A stretch of 39,590 bases of DNA, from positions 1 to 39,590 of the forward strand of contig DVMJ01000071.1 of assembly GCA_018715065.1 (NCBI GenBank), in the 5' to 3' direction. The position numbers were made by a program, and so were the translations under genes. The notes beneath the pieces were generated by a model that saw nothing but the letters and a program-made list of their open reading frames with translations, searched no databases and was not told where the DNA came from. Of this stretch, positions 29,283 through 38,700 are shown in pieces (the stretch's first letter is position 1; each line of letters opens with the position of its first letter). Origin of the DNA: Fimiplasma intestinipullorum. GTDB taxonomy: Bacteria > Bacillota_I > Bacilli_A > Erysipelotrichales > Coprobacillaceae.

Positions 29283-29966
29283 ATGGCAAAAAGAGGTAAA
29301 AGATACGTAGAAGCTCGCAAATTGATTGAAAAAGGTAAAGCTTACCCAATCGAAGAAGCGATCGAATTAGTTAAAAAGACAAGCACAGTTAAATTTGATG
29401 CCAGCATCGATGTGGCTTTCAAATTAGGTGTTGATCCAAAACATGCGGATCAGCAGTTACGTGGTGCGATGGTTTTACCAAATGGTACAGGTAAGACAAA
29501 GAAGGTATTAGTTGTTGCACAGGGTGCTAAAGCTGAAGAAGCGAAAGCTGCTGGTGCAGACTATGTTGGAGATAAAGAAATCTTAGAAGAGATCAAAAAA
29601 GGTTGGTTAGATTTCGAAGTTGTTATCGCTACACCAGATATGATGGGTGAATTAGGTAAATTAGGTCGTATCTTAGGTCCTAAAGGTTTAATGCCTAACC
29701 CTAAGACTGGTACGGTAACAATGGATGTAACCAAAGCAGTCAATGACGTAAAGGCCGGACGTGTGACTTACCGTACAGATAAAGTAGGTAACGTACATGT
29801 AATGTTCGGTAAATGCTCATTCGAGACTGAGAAGTTAGTTGAAAACTTCCAGACGATCTATGATACTCTGTTAAAAGCAAAACCTGCTGCAAGCAAGGGT
29901 GTCTACATGAAGAACATTACCGTTTCTTCATCTATGGGTCCTGGCGTTAAAGTCGCTGCCCAGTAA
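29283..29966 (+). CDS. rplA: 50S ribosomal protein uL1
   Basis: The protein has 227 residues, a normal length. KRYVEARKLIEKGKAYPIEEAIELVKKTSTVKFDASIDVAFKLGVDPKHADQQLRGAMVLPNGTGK and GRILGPKGLMPNPKTGTVTMDVTKAV are classic L1 segments. It forms the L1 stalk and in other bacteria acts as translational repressor of its operon. AAGGAGG precedes the ATG. The 79-nt gap after rplK holds an L1-like binding structure. Confidence 0.98.
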   Translation: MAKRGKRYVEARKLIEKGKAYPIEEAIELVKKTSTVKFDASIDVAFKLGVDPKHADQQLRGAMVLPNGTGKTKKVLVVAQGAKAEEAKAAGADYVGDKEILEEIKKGWLDFEVVIATPDMMGELGKLGRILGPKGLMPNPKTGTVTMDVTKAVNDVKAGRVTYRTDKVGNVHVMFGKCSFETEKLVENFQTIYDTLLKAKPAASKGVYMKNITVSSSMGPGVKVAAQ

Positions 29967-29984
29967 AAACAATTGGCGCAATCA

Positions 29985-30088
29985 ATATTCCCAAGACAGT
30001 AACGGCCAATGGCTTAATCAGGTTACCGAGGTGTTGATTCATCAAACACGATGAATGAAGTCCATGCCTTGGTATGGGCTTTTCTATG
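29985..30088 (+). promoter_or_regulatory. L10-type leader with attenuator hairpin before rplJ
   Basis: The 166 nt between rplA and rplJ hold ordered helices. GTAAC (29999-30003) pairs with GTTAC (30021-30025). Then come the CCGAGGTGTTGATTC block, recalling the L10 leader, a TTCATC (30048-30053 region)/GATGAA hairpin, and a terminator-like stem GTCCATG / TATGGGC (30060-30080) followed by TTTT. L10(L12)4 binds such leaders in Firmicutes and lowers rplJL expression. The match is by eye. No separate -10/-35 was picked. Confidence 0.7.
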
Positions 30089-30132
30089 TGGATATATTGT
30101 TGCATATATTATCAAAACTAGGAGGTGTAACA

Positions 30133-30648
30133 ATGAACAGTGCTATTATCGAAGGAAAGAAACAGGTCGTATCTGAAATTTCTGAGAAATTCCAGAGTGC
30201 TAAATCCGCTGTTGTTGTTGAATACCGTGGCTTAACTGTTGCTGAAATGACTGAACTTCGTCGTCAGTTACGTCAGGAAAACATTGAGTTCAAGGTATAC
30301 AAGAACACAATGGCTAGCCGCGCAGCAAATGAGCTGGGTTACGGTGAGCTCGATGCGTCTTTAACAGGACCAAACGCCATCGCTTTTGGTCATGAGGATG
30401 CCGTTGCTCCTGCTAGAGTTTTAGTTGAGTTCGCTAAGAAACACAACGCTTTAGTTGTTAAGGGTGGTATCGTTGAAGGTAAAGTTGTTTCTGAAGAAAC
30501 AGTCAAAGAACTATCTGCATTACCAAACCGCGAAGGTATGTACTCAATGCTGTTAAGCTGTTTAGTTGCTCCTATCAGAAGCTTTGCATGTGGTGTTAAA
30601 GCAATCGCTGATAAGGAAGAAGCTCCAGCTGAAAATGCTGAAGCATAA
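30133..30648 (+). CDS. rplJ: 50S ribosomal protein uL10
   Basis: The protein has 171 residues. MNSAIIEGKKQVVSEISEKFQSAKSAVVVEYRGLTVAEMTELRRQLRQENIEFKVYKNTMASRAA is the conserved L10 N-terminal domain; the C-terminal helix that binds L7/L12 dimers follows, ending in an acidic tail (EEAPAENAEA). The ATG at 30133 has AGGAGGTG upstream and matches the family; an upstream in-frame ATG (30055) lies inside the leader hairpin. Operon with rplL. Confidence 0.97.
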   Translation: MNSAIIEGKKQVVSEISEKFQSAKSAVVVEYRGLTVAEMTELRRQLRQENIEFKVYKNTMASRAANELGYGELDASLTGPNAIAFGHEDAVAPARVLVEFAKKHNALVVKGGIVEGKVVSEETVKELSALPNREGMYSMLLSCLVAPIRSFACGVKAIADKEEAPAENAEA

Positions 30649-30680
30649 GAAAAATGAAATAAACATAGGAGGATATGAAA

Positions 30681-31049
30681 ATGGCAAAATTAACTAACGA
30701 AGAAATCATTGCTTCATTAAAAGAAATGACAATCTTAGAATTAAATGACTTAGTAAAAGCTATCGAAGATGAATTTGGTGTAAGTGCTGCTGCTCCTGTA
30801 GCTGTTGCAGCTGCTGCTCCTGCTGAAGAAACTGGACCAGTTAACGTAACTGTTACTTTAACTGAAGTTGGTCCTACAAAAGTTGCGGTTATCAAAGCTG
30901 TACGTGAGATCACTGGCGCTGGCTTAGTTGAAGCTAAAGGTATGGTTGACAAAGCACCTACTGTCATCAAAGAAAACATCCCAGCTGAAGAAGGTAATTC
31001 TATTAAGGAAAAACTCGAAGCTGCTGGTGCAACTGTTGAAGTTAAATAA
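30681..31049 (+). CDS. rplL: 50S ribosomal protein bL12 (L7/L12)
   Basis: The protein has 122 residues. The N-terminal dimerisation domain (LTNEEIIASLKEMTILELNDLVKAIEDEFGV), an Ala-rich hinge (AAAPVAVAAAAPAEE) and the C-terminal factor-binding domain (VAVIKAVREITGAGLVEAKGMVDKAPTVIKENIPAEEG) are all present. Two ATGs exist; GGAGG is 2 nt from 30675 and 8 nt from 30681, so 30681 is chosen, which gives the standard MAKL start. Confidence 0.97.
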   Translation: MAKLTNEEIIASLKEMTILELNDLVKAIEDEFGVSAAAPVAVAAAAPAEETGPVNVTVTLTEVGPTKVAVIKAVREITGAGLVEAKGMVDKAPTVIKENIPAEEGNSIKEKLEAAGATVEVK

Positions 31050-31064
31050 GCTAGTTTTGATAAG

Positions 31065-31090
31065 AAAAGCTCCTTCGGGGAGCTTTTTTT
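31065..31090 (+). terminator. Terminator after rplL
   Basis: AAAAGCTCC (31065-31073) with GGAGCTTTT (31079-31087) around a TTCGG loop, followed by a T run to 31090. Confidence 0.9.
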
Positions 31091-31106
31091 GTAAAGGAGA
31101 AGAGGT

Positions 31107-31712
31107 ATGGCACATTATTATACAGATAATACGGAACTTTCGCACGCACCGCGGATTGTGCGTTTCAGGTATGGCGGCAAAGAAATCGCTTTTCATAGTG
31201 ATGCCGGGGTCTTTAGTCGTGATAACGTGGATTATGGAACGCGTGTTTTGCTGGAAACAATGCATGAGATCACAGGCGTAGAACGCTTATTAGATGTCGG
31301 GTGCGGATATGGGGTGATCGGCATCAGTCAAAAACTCATGCATCCGACCTGGAAGGTCGATATGGTCGATGTGAACTCACGTGCATTGGATCTGGCCAAG
31401 CAAACCATTGCGGATTATGGACTAGAAGATATCGATGCTTTCATCAGTGACTGCTATGCCCAGGTGAAAGGAGAATATGATCTGATCCTTTCTAACCCGC
31501 CCATCAGAGCCGGTAAAAAAGTCGTCCATGCGATCCTGGAAGGGGCTTTTGGGCATCTGGCACCTCATGGTCGACTACGCATCGTGATCCAAAAAAAGCA
31601 GGGGGCCCCAAGTGCCAAAGCGAAGATGGAAGCAGTCTTTGGGAACTGTACGATCCTCAAGCGCGATAAAGGTTATTATATTTTAGAATCGGTCAAAATA
31701 GCGGATGAATGA
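31107..31712 (+). CDS. rsmC: RsmC-like rRNA methyltransferase (class I SAM-dependent)
   Basis: The protein has 201 residues. SAM-binding motif I is LLDVGCGYGVIGISQ (about residues 59-73). The acidic motif II is VDMVDVNSRAL. The catalytic NPP motif is LILSNPPIRAGKKVVHAIL. It matches the small RsmC-type enzymes (YbxB in Bacillus) that methylate G1207 of 16S rRNA; the exact base is inferred. AAGGAG precedes the ATG. Its place between rplL and rpoB is conserved in Bacillus. A structured RNA follows. Confidence 0.88.
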   Translation: MAHYYTDNTELSHAPRIVRFRYGGKEIAFHSDAGVFSRDNVDYGTRVLLETMHEITGVERLLDVGCGYGVIGISQKLMHPTWKVDMVDVNSRALDLAKQTIADYGLEDIDAFISDCYAQVKGEYDLILSNPPIRAGKKVVHAILEGAFGHLAPHGRLRIVIQKKQGAPSAKAKMEAVFGNCTILKRDKGYYILESVKIADE

Positions 31713-31721
31713 TCACAAGGT

Positions 31722-31803
31722 GCAGCTGGGTCATGTCAGATGTCATCTATAGGACAGAAAGCTGCGGTTAAATAGAATTGACCCGTCTCGAGCTGATTTT
31801 TTT
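31722..31803 (+). promoter_or_regulatory. Two-state hairpin element (terminator versus antiterminator) between rsmC and rpoB
   Basis: State A: GCAGCT (31722-31727) pairs with AGCTGC (31760-31765), enclosing a hairpin TGTC-AGAT (31734-31741)/ATCT (31745-31748)...GACA (31753-31756). State B: CAGCT (31723-31727) plus GGGTCA (31728-31733) pair with TGACCC (31779-31784) plus AGCTG (31791-31795), with a 6-nt bulge (31785-31790), followed by seven T (31797-31803). A and B share CAGCT and exclude each other. B is a terminator. I do not recognise a known riboswitch or r-protein leader. Confidence 0.5.
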
Positions 31804-31825
31804 ACAAAAGTTTTCCTCATAACTC

Positions 31826-31854
31826 TTGACAAAAAGACATGTTTGTGGTAACTT
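31826..31854 (+). promoter_or_regulatory. Promoter of rpoB-rpoC
   Basis: A consensus TTGACA (31826-31831), a 17-bp spacer and TAACTT (31849-31854), with a TG extension (TGgTAACTT). Confidence 0.7.
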
Positions 31855-31862
31855 TGTAAAAT

Positions 31863-31903
31863 GCCTATTAATGTTTTGAGGCGGGCTTTTAACGTACTCA
31901 AAA
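31863..31903 (+). other. Competing hairpins in the rpoB 5' leader
   Basis: GCCT (31863-31866) can pair with AGGC (31879-31882), or TTTTGAG (31874-31880) with CTCAAAA (31897-31903). The two use overlapping bases and cannot form together. The element lies at the start of the transcript from the promoter at 31826-31854. Purpose unknown. Confidence 0.4.
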
Positions 31904-31940
31904 ACAGTTAAATAGAGATTGATTGAAGGGGTGAATGTGC

Positions 31941-34900
31941 GTGTCAGAACAAAGCGTCAAAGCAAAGAGTCAAATTGAACGCCGAAATTATTCAAGAATC
32001 AGTGGTTCATTAGAATTACCAAATCTGGTTGAAGTCCAAACAGATTCATACAAGTGGTTTATCGAAAAAGGAATTAGAGAGGTCTTTAACGATGTCTATC
32101 CAATCTCCAATTTCGCTGAAACGCTTTCCCTGGAATTTGTTGACTGCCGTTTTGATGAGCCTAAATATTCCTGCGAAGAGAGTAAAGCACGAGATGCCAA
32201 CTATGCAGCACCTTTGCGTGCAAAGTTGCGTTTAGTCAATCACAGCACGGGTGAAATCAAAGAAAATGAAGTATTCATGGGTGATTTTCCTCTCATGACC
32301 GATGCCGGTACTTTCATCATCAATGGAGCTGAACGTGTTATCGTCTCCCAGCTGGTACGTTCTCCAGGAGCGTATTTCAATGATGTGATTGATAAGAGCG
32401 GACGCACGGTCTTTGCGGGAAGTGTGATTCCGTCTCGAGGAACCTGGCTTGAATTTGAAAATGATGTAAAGAATGTTTTAAGCGTACGAATCGATCGAAC
32501 TAGAAAGATCCCCGGTACCATCTTATTGCGTGCCCTGGGCTTATCAACAAATGAAGATATTATTGAGGTTTTTGGTGAACACGAGTATATTCTCAATACG
32601 CTTGCTAAAGATCCTACGAATAACACAGAAGAAGCTTTAATCGAAATTTATAATAAACTTCGTCCTGGTGAACCGGCGACATTAGAAGGCGCAAACACCT
32701 TATTATACGCGAAGTTCTTTGACCGCAAACGCTATGATTTAGCACGTGCTGGACGTTTTAAATTTGGTAAAAAGTTGAGCTTGTTAGACCGCTTATATAC
32801 ACGTACATTAGCGGAGGATATTTATGATGTCAATGGCCAGTTAGTCATGCCAAAAGGGACTTATTTGGATAATGAGCAGCTGGAAATTCTGAAACCTGTC
32901 TTTGAAGCGGGTGCGCATCAGATGCGTATTCATTCAAATCCACGTTTGGAATCCCATGACATCGTGCAGTGTGTCAATGTTTACGTCGATGGCGTTGGCT
33001 CTAAAGTCATGAAGGTCATCGGTACTGATCTGTCTTTGGATTCTAAGTTTATTACGATTTCCGACATGATCGCCTCTTATTCTTATATTTTAAATCTGGT
33101 AGATATCTTTGACGATTTAGATTATGCACCAGAAGATCGTACGAAATACATGGCAAAATTAGGATTGCTGGATGATATCGATCATTTAGGGAACCGTCGT
33201 GTACGTACCGTCGGTGAATTAGTTCAAAACCAGTTCCGTATCGGGCTTTCCCGTATGGAAAGAGTGGTCAAGGAAAGAATGTCCTTATCTGAAGTGGATT
33301 CCATGACACCGCAGTCATTAACCAACATCCGTCCACTGACAGCGGCGATGAAAGAATTCTTTGCATCCAGCCAGCTGTCTCAGTTCATGGATCAGATCAA
33401 CCCATTAGCCGAATTAACCAATAAACGTCGTCTGTCAGCCTTAGGACCAGGAGGTCTTTCGCGTGATCGTGCCGGTTATGAAGTCCGTGACGTACACTAC
33501 TCTCACTACGGCCGAATCTGTCCGATCGAGACACCTGAAGGTCCAAACATCGGTCTGATCACGACCTTAGCTTCTTATGCGAAGGTCAATGAGTATGGAT
33601 TCATCGAGACACCATACCGTAAGGTCAATCACTGTGTGATCGATGAAAACGATGTCCGTTATCTGACAGCTGATGAGGAAAAGAACTATATTATTGCCCA
33701 GGCAAATGTAACGACCAATGACAATGATGAGATCTTAGATGAAGTCGTGATTGCCCGTCACTTGGGTGAAAACATCATGGCCAAACGTGAAGATGTGGAT
33801 TTCATCGATATTTCACCAAAACAGATCGTTTCTGTTGCCACTTCATGTATTCCATTCCTGGAAAACGATGACGCAACCCGTGCCCTGATGGGTGCCAACA
33901 TGCAGCGTCAGGCAGTCCCTCTGCTGGATCCGCATGCACCTTTTGTCGGAACGGGTATGGAATATCAGGCAGCCCGAGATTCAGGTTCTGCGGTCGTAGC
34001 CAAAGAAGCTGGAACTGTAACTTATGTCGATGCGAAAAAGATCATTGTAGCTGAAGAAGACGGCAATGAACGCAAATATCAGCTGGTGAAGTTTGCTATT
34101 TCTAATGCCGGAAGCTGCATCAACCAGTCACCGATCGTCAAAACAGGTGAGAAGGTCGTCAAGGGTCAGATCCTGGCCAATGGTCCTTCCATGGAGAAGG
34201 GCGAACTGGCTTTAGGTCAGAACGTTTTAGTTGGTTTCATGACTTGGAACGGTTATAACTATGAGGATGCCGTTATCATGTCTGAACGTTTAGTAAAAGA
34301 TGATGTGTATACATCTATTCATATTGAAGAGTACAGCATTGAATGTCGTGATACGAAATTAGGCCCAGAAGAAATCACGCGTGACATCCCTAACGTTGGT
34401 GAGGAAGCGCGTAAGAATCTGGATGCCCGTGGTATCATTATGATCGGTGCTGAGGTAAAAGAGGGCGATATCCTGGCCGGTAAGGTAACCCCTAAAGGAC
34501 AGGCGGAACTGTCTGCTGAAGAGAAATTACTGCTCGCTATTTTCGGTGAGAAATCTCGTGAAGTTAAAGACAACTCTTTGCGTGTACCGCATGGTGGTGC
34601 AGGAATCGTTCATGATGTCAAGATCTTTACACGTAAGAATGGTGATGAACTGTCACCTGGTGTCAATCAGGTTGTCAAAGTTTACATTGTTCAGAAACGT
34701 AAGATCTCTGAAGGTGACAAGATGGCCGGTCGTCATGGTAACAAGGGTGTTATCTCGAAGATCCTGCCAGTTGAAGATATGCCGCATTTACCAGATGGGA
34801 CACCATTGGATATCATGTTGAACCCACTGGGCGTACCTAGCCGAATGAACCTTGGACAGGTACTCGAACTTCACTTAGGCTATGCCGCAAAGCGCCTTGG

Positions 34901-35693
34901 CATCTATGTAGCGACACCTGTTTTCGATGGTGTTCATGGAGATGACCTGGAAGCCATCATGAAAGAAGCAGGCATGCCTGAAGATGGAAAAACAACGGTC
35001 ATTGATGGTCGTACGGGTGAAGTCTTTGATTCACGTATTTCCGTAGGTATCATGTATATGATCAAATTAGCGCACATGGTTGACGATAAGTTGCATGCGC
35101 GTTCTGTAGGTCCTTACTCATTAGTGACGCAGCAGCCATTGGGTGGTAAAGCTCAGAACGGTGGTCAGCGTTTTGGTGAGATGGAGGTTTGGGCACTGGA
35201 AGGTTATGGTGCCGCCTACACCTTAAGAGAAATCTTAACAGTTAAATCAGATGATGTTGTCGGTCGTGTTAAAACATATGAAGCTATCGTCAAAGGTGAG
35301 AAATTGCCAGAACCTGGATTGCCAGAATCATTCCGCGTACTGAAAAAAGAACTGCAGGCATTGGCTCTGGATATTCGTCTGTTGGATGACGAAGGACAGG
35401 AAATCGATATGCGTAAGATCGAAGAAGAAGAACGCAGCTATCCATCCTCAATCGAAGAAGTCAACCATGAAACGGATCAGGAATTAGCCAAAGCACGTCG
35501 CGAACGCGAAAGAGATGAAGCGGCTGAGGACGATGAAGAGGATGACGCTTTCTTTGAGGACGAAGACGTGCTTGAAGATGAAGACGAGATGGAAGATGAT
35601 GATTTCCTTGCTGATGAAGAGGACGCTGATGATATGTTCGATGACGACCAGGACATTATGGATGATGAAGATGAAGACGACAAGACCGCATAA
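31941..35693 (+). CDS. rpoB: RNA polymerase beta subunit
   Basis: The protein has 1250 residues. The beta-subunit hallmarks run from SFAETLSLEFVDCRF-type N-terminal lobes through SSQLSQFMDQINPLAELTNKRRLSALGPGG (rifampicin pocket) and IGLITTLASYAKVNEYGF to GDKMAGRHGNKGVIS and QPLGGKAQNGGQRFGEMEVWALEGYGAA. The residue equal to E. coli His526 is Asn (codon 33420-33422, residue 494 here). The last ~60 residues are an extreme Asp/Glu tail (35515-35690). Start GTG at 31941: AAGGGGTGA abuts an ATG at 31935 but has good spacing to the GTG. rpoC follows 14 bp downstream. Confidence 0.97.
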   Translation: MSEQSVKAKSQIERRNYSRISGSLELPNLVEVQTDSYKWFIEKGIREVFNDVYPISNFAETLSLEFVDCRFDEPKYSCEESKARDANYAAPLRAKLRLVNHSTGEIKENEVFMGDFPLMTDAGTFIINGAERVIVSQLVRSPGAYFNDVIDKSGRTVFAGSVIPSRGTWLEFENDVKNVLSVRIDRTRKIPGTILLRALGLSTNEDIIEVFGEHEYILNTLAKDPTNNTEEALIEIYNKLRPGEPATLEGANTLLYAKFFDRKRYDLARAGRFKFGKKLSLLDRLYTRTLAEDIYDVNGQLVMPKGTYLDNEQLEILKPVFEAGAHQMRIHSNPRLESHDIVQCVNVYVDGVGSKVMKVIGTDLSLDSKFITISDMIASYSYILNLVDIFDDLDYAPEDRTKYMAKLGLLDDIDHLGNRRVRTVGELVQNQFRIGLSRMERVVKERMSLSEVDSMTPQSLTNIRPLTAAMKEFFASSQLSQFMDQINPLAELTNKRRLSALGPGGLSRDRAGYEVRDVHYSHYGRICPIETPEGPNIGLITTLASYAKVNEYGFIETPYRKVNHCVIDENDVRYLTADEEKNYIIAQANVTTNDNDEILDEVVIARHLGENIMAKREDVDFIDISPKQIVSVATSCIPFLENDDATRALMGANMQRQAVPLLDPHAPFVGTGMEYQAARDSGSAVVAKEAGTVTYVDAKKIIVAEEDGNERKYQLVKFAISNAGSCINQSPIVKTGEKVVKGQILANGPSMEKGELALGQNVLVGFMTWNGYNYEDAVIMSERLVKDDVYTSIHIEEYSIECRDTKLGPEEITRDIPNVGEEARKNLDARGIIMIGAEVKEGDILAGKVTPKGQAELSAEEKLLLAIFGEKSREVKDNSLRVPHGGAGIVHDVKIFTRKNGDELSPGVNQVVKVYIVQKRKISEGDKMAGRHGNKGVISKILPVEDMPHLPDGTPLDIMLNPLGVPSRMNLGQVLELHLGYAAKRLGIYVATPVFDGVHGDDLEAIMKEAGMPEDGKTTVIDGRTGEVFDSRISVGIMYMIKLAHMVDDKLHARSVGPYSLVTQQPLGGKAQNGGQRFGEMEVWALEGYGAAYTLREILTVKSDDVVGRVKTYEAIVKGEKLPEPGLPESFRVLKKELQALALDIRLLDDEGQEIDMRKIEEEERSYPSSIEEVNHETDQELAKARRERERDEAAEDDEEDDAFFEDEDVLEDEDEMEDDDFLADEEDADDMFDDDQDIMDDEDEDDKTA

Positions 35694-35707
35694 AGGAGGG
35701 TTTAACT

Positions 35708-38700
35708 GTGGCAGAATTAAATAACTTTTCCGCAATTCAGATTGGGTTAGCTTCTCCAGAGAAAATTCGCGAATGGTCTTATGGCGAAGTAAAGAAACCA
35801 GAAACGATCAACTATCGTTCTCAGAAGCCAGAGAAGGACGGATTATTTTGTGAAAAAATATTCGGTCCTTCCAAGGACTGGGAATGTAGCTGTGGTAAAT
35901 ATAAGAAGATCAGATATAAAGGTGTGATCTGTGATCGCTGTGGTGTTGAGGTCACCAAAGCAAGCGTGCGCCGTGAGAGAATGGGGCATATTGAGCTGGC
36001 GACACCGATCGCGCATATCTGGTATTTAAAAGGCATTCCTAGCCGGATGGGGCTGATTTTGGATATGTCCCCAAAACAGCTCGAAGAAATTATTTATTTC
36101 GTATCCTACGTTGTAACGGATAAAGGCAATACGCCTTTAGAGTATAAGCAGGTGCTTTCAGAACGTGACTACCGTAGCTGCTACGAGAAATTCGGACGCA
36201 ATTTTGAAGCGAAGATCGGTGCCGAAGCCATCAAATGTCTGCTTCAGAATGTGGATCTGGATAGTGAATTTGAAATTGTTAATAAAGAGTTGAAAGAGGC
36301 TCAGGGTCAGCGTCGTTCTAAGCTGATCAAGCGTCTGGAAGCCATTGAGGCTTTCCGTTCTTCAGGAAATAAGCCTGAATGGATGATCCTGGATGTTCTG
36401 CCAGTCATTCCACCTGATCTGCGCCCAATGCTGCAGCTGGATGGCGGTCGTTTTGCAACGAGCGACCTGAATGACCTCTACCGCCGTGTGATTACACGTA
36501 ATAACCGTTTGAAGAAGTTATTAGAATTAGGAACACCTTCTATTATCGTTCAGAACGAAAAACGTATGCTGCAGGAAGCCGTAGACGCTCTGATCGACAA
36601 CGGTCGTCGTTCTAAACCAATTACAGGTGCCGGTGGACGACCACTGAAATCTTTATCCCATACATTAAAAGGAAAACAGGGTCGTTTCAGACAGAACCTC
36701 TTAGGTAAACGTGTCGACTATTCCGGACGTTCCGTTATCGCTGTCGGCCCTAGCTTAAAAATGTATCAGTGCGGTATTCCTCGTGAAATGGCATTGAATT
36801 TGTTCAAACCTTTTGTCATCAGCGGCTTAGTGGCAAAACAGTTAGCAACGAATATCAAGGCTGCGGAAAGACTGATTGATAAAATGGATGACAAGATCTG
36901 GCCAATCGTTGAAGAGGTTATCAAACAGCATCCAGTTCTCTTAAACCGTGCGCCTACACTGCACCGTTTAGGTATTCAGGCTTTCGAACCATTACTTGTT
37001 GAAGGGCGCGCCCTGCGTCTGCACCCATTAGTATGTCCAGCCTTCAACGCTGACTTCGACGGTGACCAGATGGCTGTCCATGTCCCATTAGGTAATGAAG
37101 CGATTCAGGAAGCACGACAGCTGATGTTAGGCTCTAACAATATCTTAAGTCCAAAGGATGGTAAACCAATCGTTACCCCTTCTCAGGACATGGTCTTAGG
37201 AAACTATTATCTGACTTTAGAAGATGCCAATGCACCAGGAGAAGGCAGCATCTTTAAAGATGTCAATGAAGTCATGCTGGCTTATCAGGCCAAAGTGGTT
37301 CATCTGCACACACGTATTGCCTTGCCTGCAGCCTCTTTGCATAATCAGACCTTCACCGAAAAGCAGAATGCGAGTCTCTTGATCACAAGTGTTGGTAAGG
37401 TTATCTTCAACCAGATCTTTGAGGGTGACTTCCCATATATCAATGAGCCATCTAATGAGAACCTGGTGGCTACACCGGATAAATACTTTGTGCCATTTGG
37501 AACGAATGTCAAAGAGTTTATTAAGGCGCAGCCGATCATTAAACCATTCAATAAGAAAACATTAGGAAATATCATCAATCAGGTCTTCAAGGTATCTCCT
37601 ATCTCTAATATCAGTACGATGCTCGATAAACTGAAAGACCAGGGATTCTACTATTCAACAGTTGCCGGAGTAACAGTCTCTGTTTACGATATTCAGGTTG
37701 CAGAGAAGAAATATCCGATCCTGGAAAAAGGTGACCATCGTGTTGACAAACAGGAAAGATATTATCGTAAAGGAATCCTGACGGAAGATGAACGTAAAGC
37801 AGCCGTCGTCAGAATCTGGACGGAGATCAAAGACGAGGTTACTGAAGTGGTTAAGGAAGAGTTCGAACGCGACATTACGAACCCAATCTTCATCATGTCT
37901 GATTCCGGTGCTCGTGGATCTCTGGCAAACTTCACCCAGCTGGTAGGTATGCGTGGTCTGATGAGCAACCCTAAGGGTGAAACTATCGAGGTGCCTATCA
38001 AGTCAAGCTTCCGTGAAGGATTAACAGCATCTGAATTCTTCATTTCGACCCATGGTGCTCGAAAAGGATCAACGGATACGGCCTTAAAGACAGCCGATTC
38101 AGGTTATCTGACACGTCGTTTAGTCGATGTCGCTCAGGACGTGATCGTTTCTGAGGAAGACTGTGGAACTGACCGTGGTTTCATCGTTACTGAATTAGTC
38201 AATACGAACGATGGTTCGATCATCGTGCCTTTATATGACCGTCTGGTGGGTCGTTTCACAAAACGTGATATCTTCCATCCAGAAACGGGTGAACTGATCA
38301 TTGCGCATGATGAGCTCATTAATGAAGCCATTGCGACGCAGATCGTCGAAGCTGGTATCAAAGAAGTTGAGATCCGGACTGTCTTTACATGTAACGCTAA
38401 ACGCGGTGTATGTAAGAAATGTTATGGGCGTAATCTCGCCACAGGGGAACTGGTTGAGGTCGGTGAAGCCATCGGTATCATGGCCGCTCAGTCCATCGGT
38501 GAACCAGGTACTCAGCTGACCATGCGTACTTTCCACTCCGGTGGGATTGCCGGTGACTCAGATATCACCCAAGGTCTTCCACGTATTCAGGAGTTGTTTG
38601 AAGCGCGTAATCCTAAAGCGAAATCCATTATTTCGGAAATCAATGGTGTGGTTACAGACATCAACGATAATAATGGCCGCATGGAAGTCATTGTTTCAAA

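Noticed and set aside
30055..30132. Upstream extension of rplJ
   Set aside because: The extra residues are encoded by the leader terminator hairpin, and AGGAGGTG clearly serves 30133.
35477..35683. Ser-rich minus-strand frames opposite the RpoB acidic tail
   Set aside because: Poly-Ser is the antisense reading of GAT/GAA/GAC codons for Asp/Glu; no ribosome binding site.
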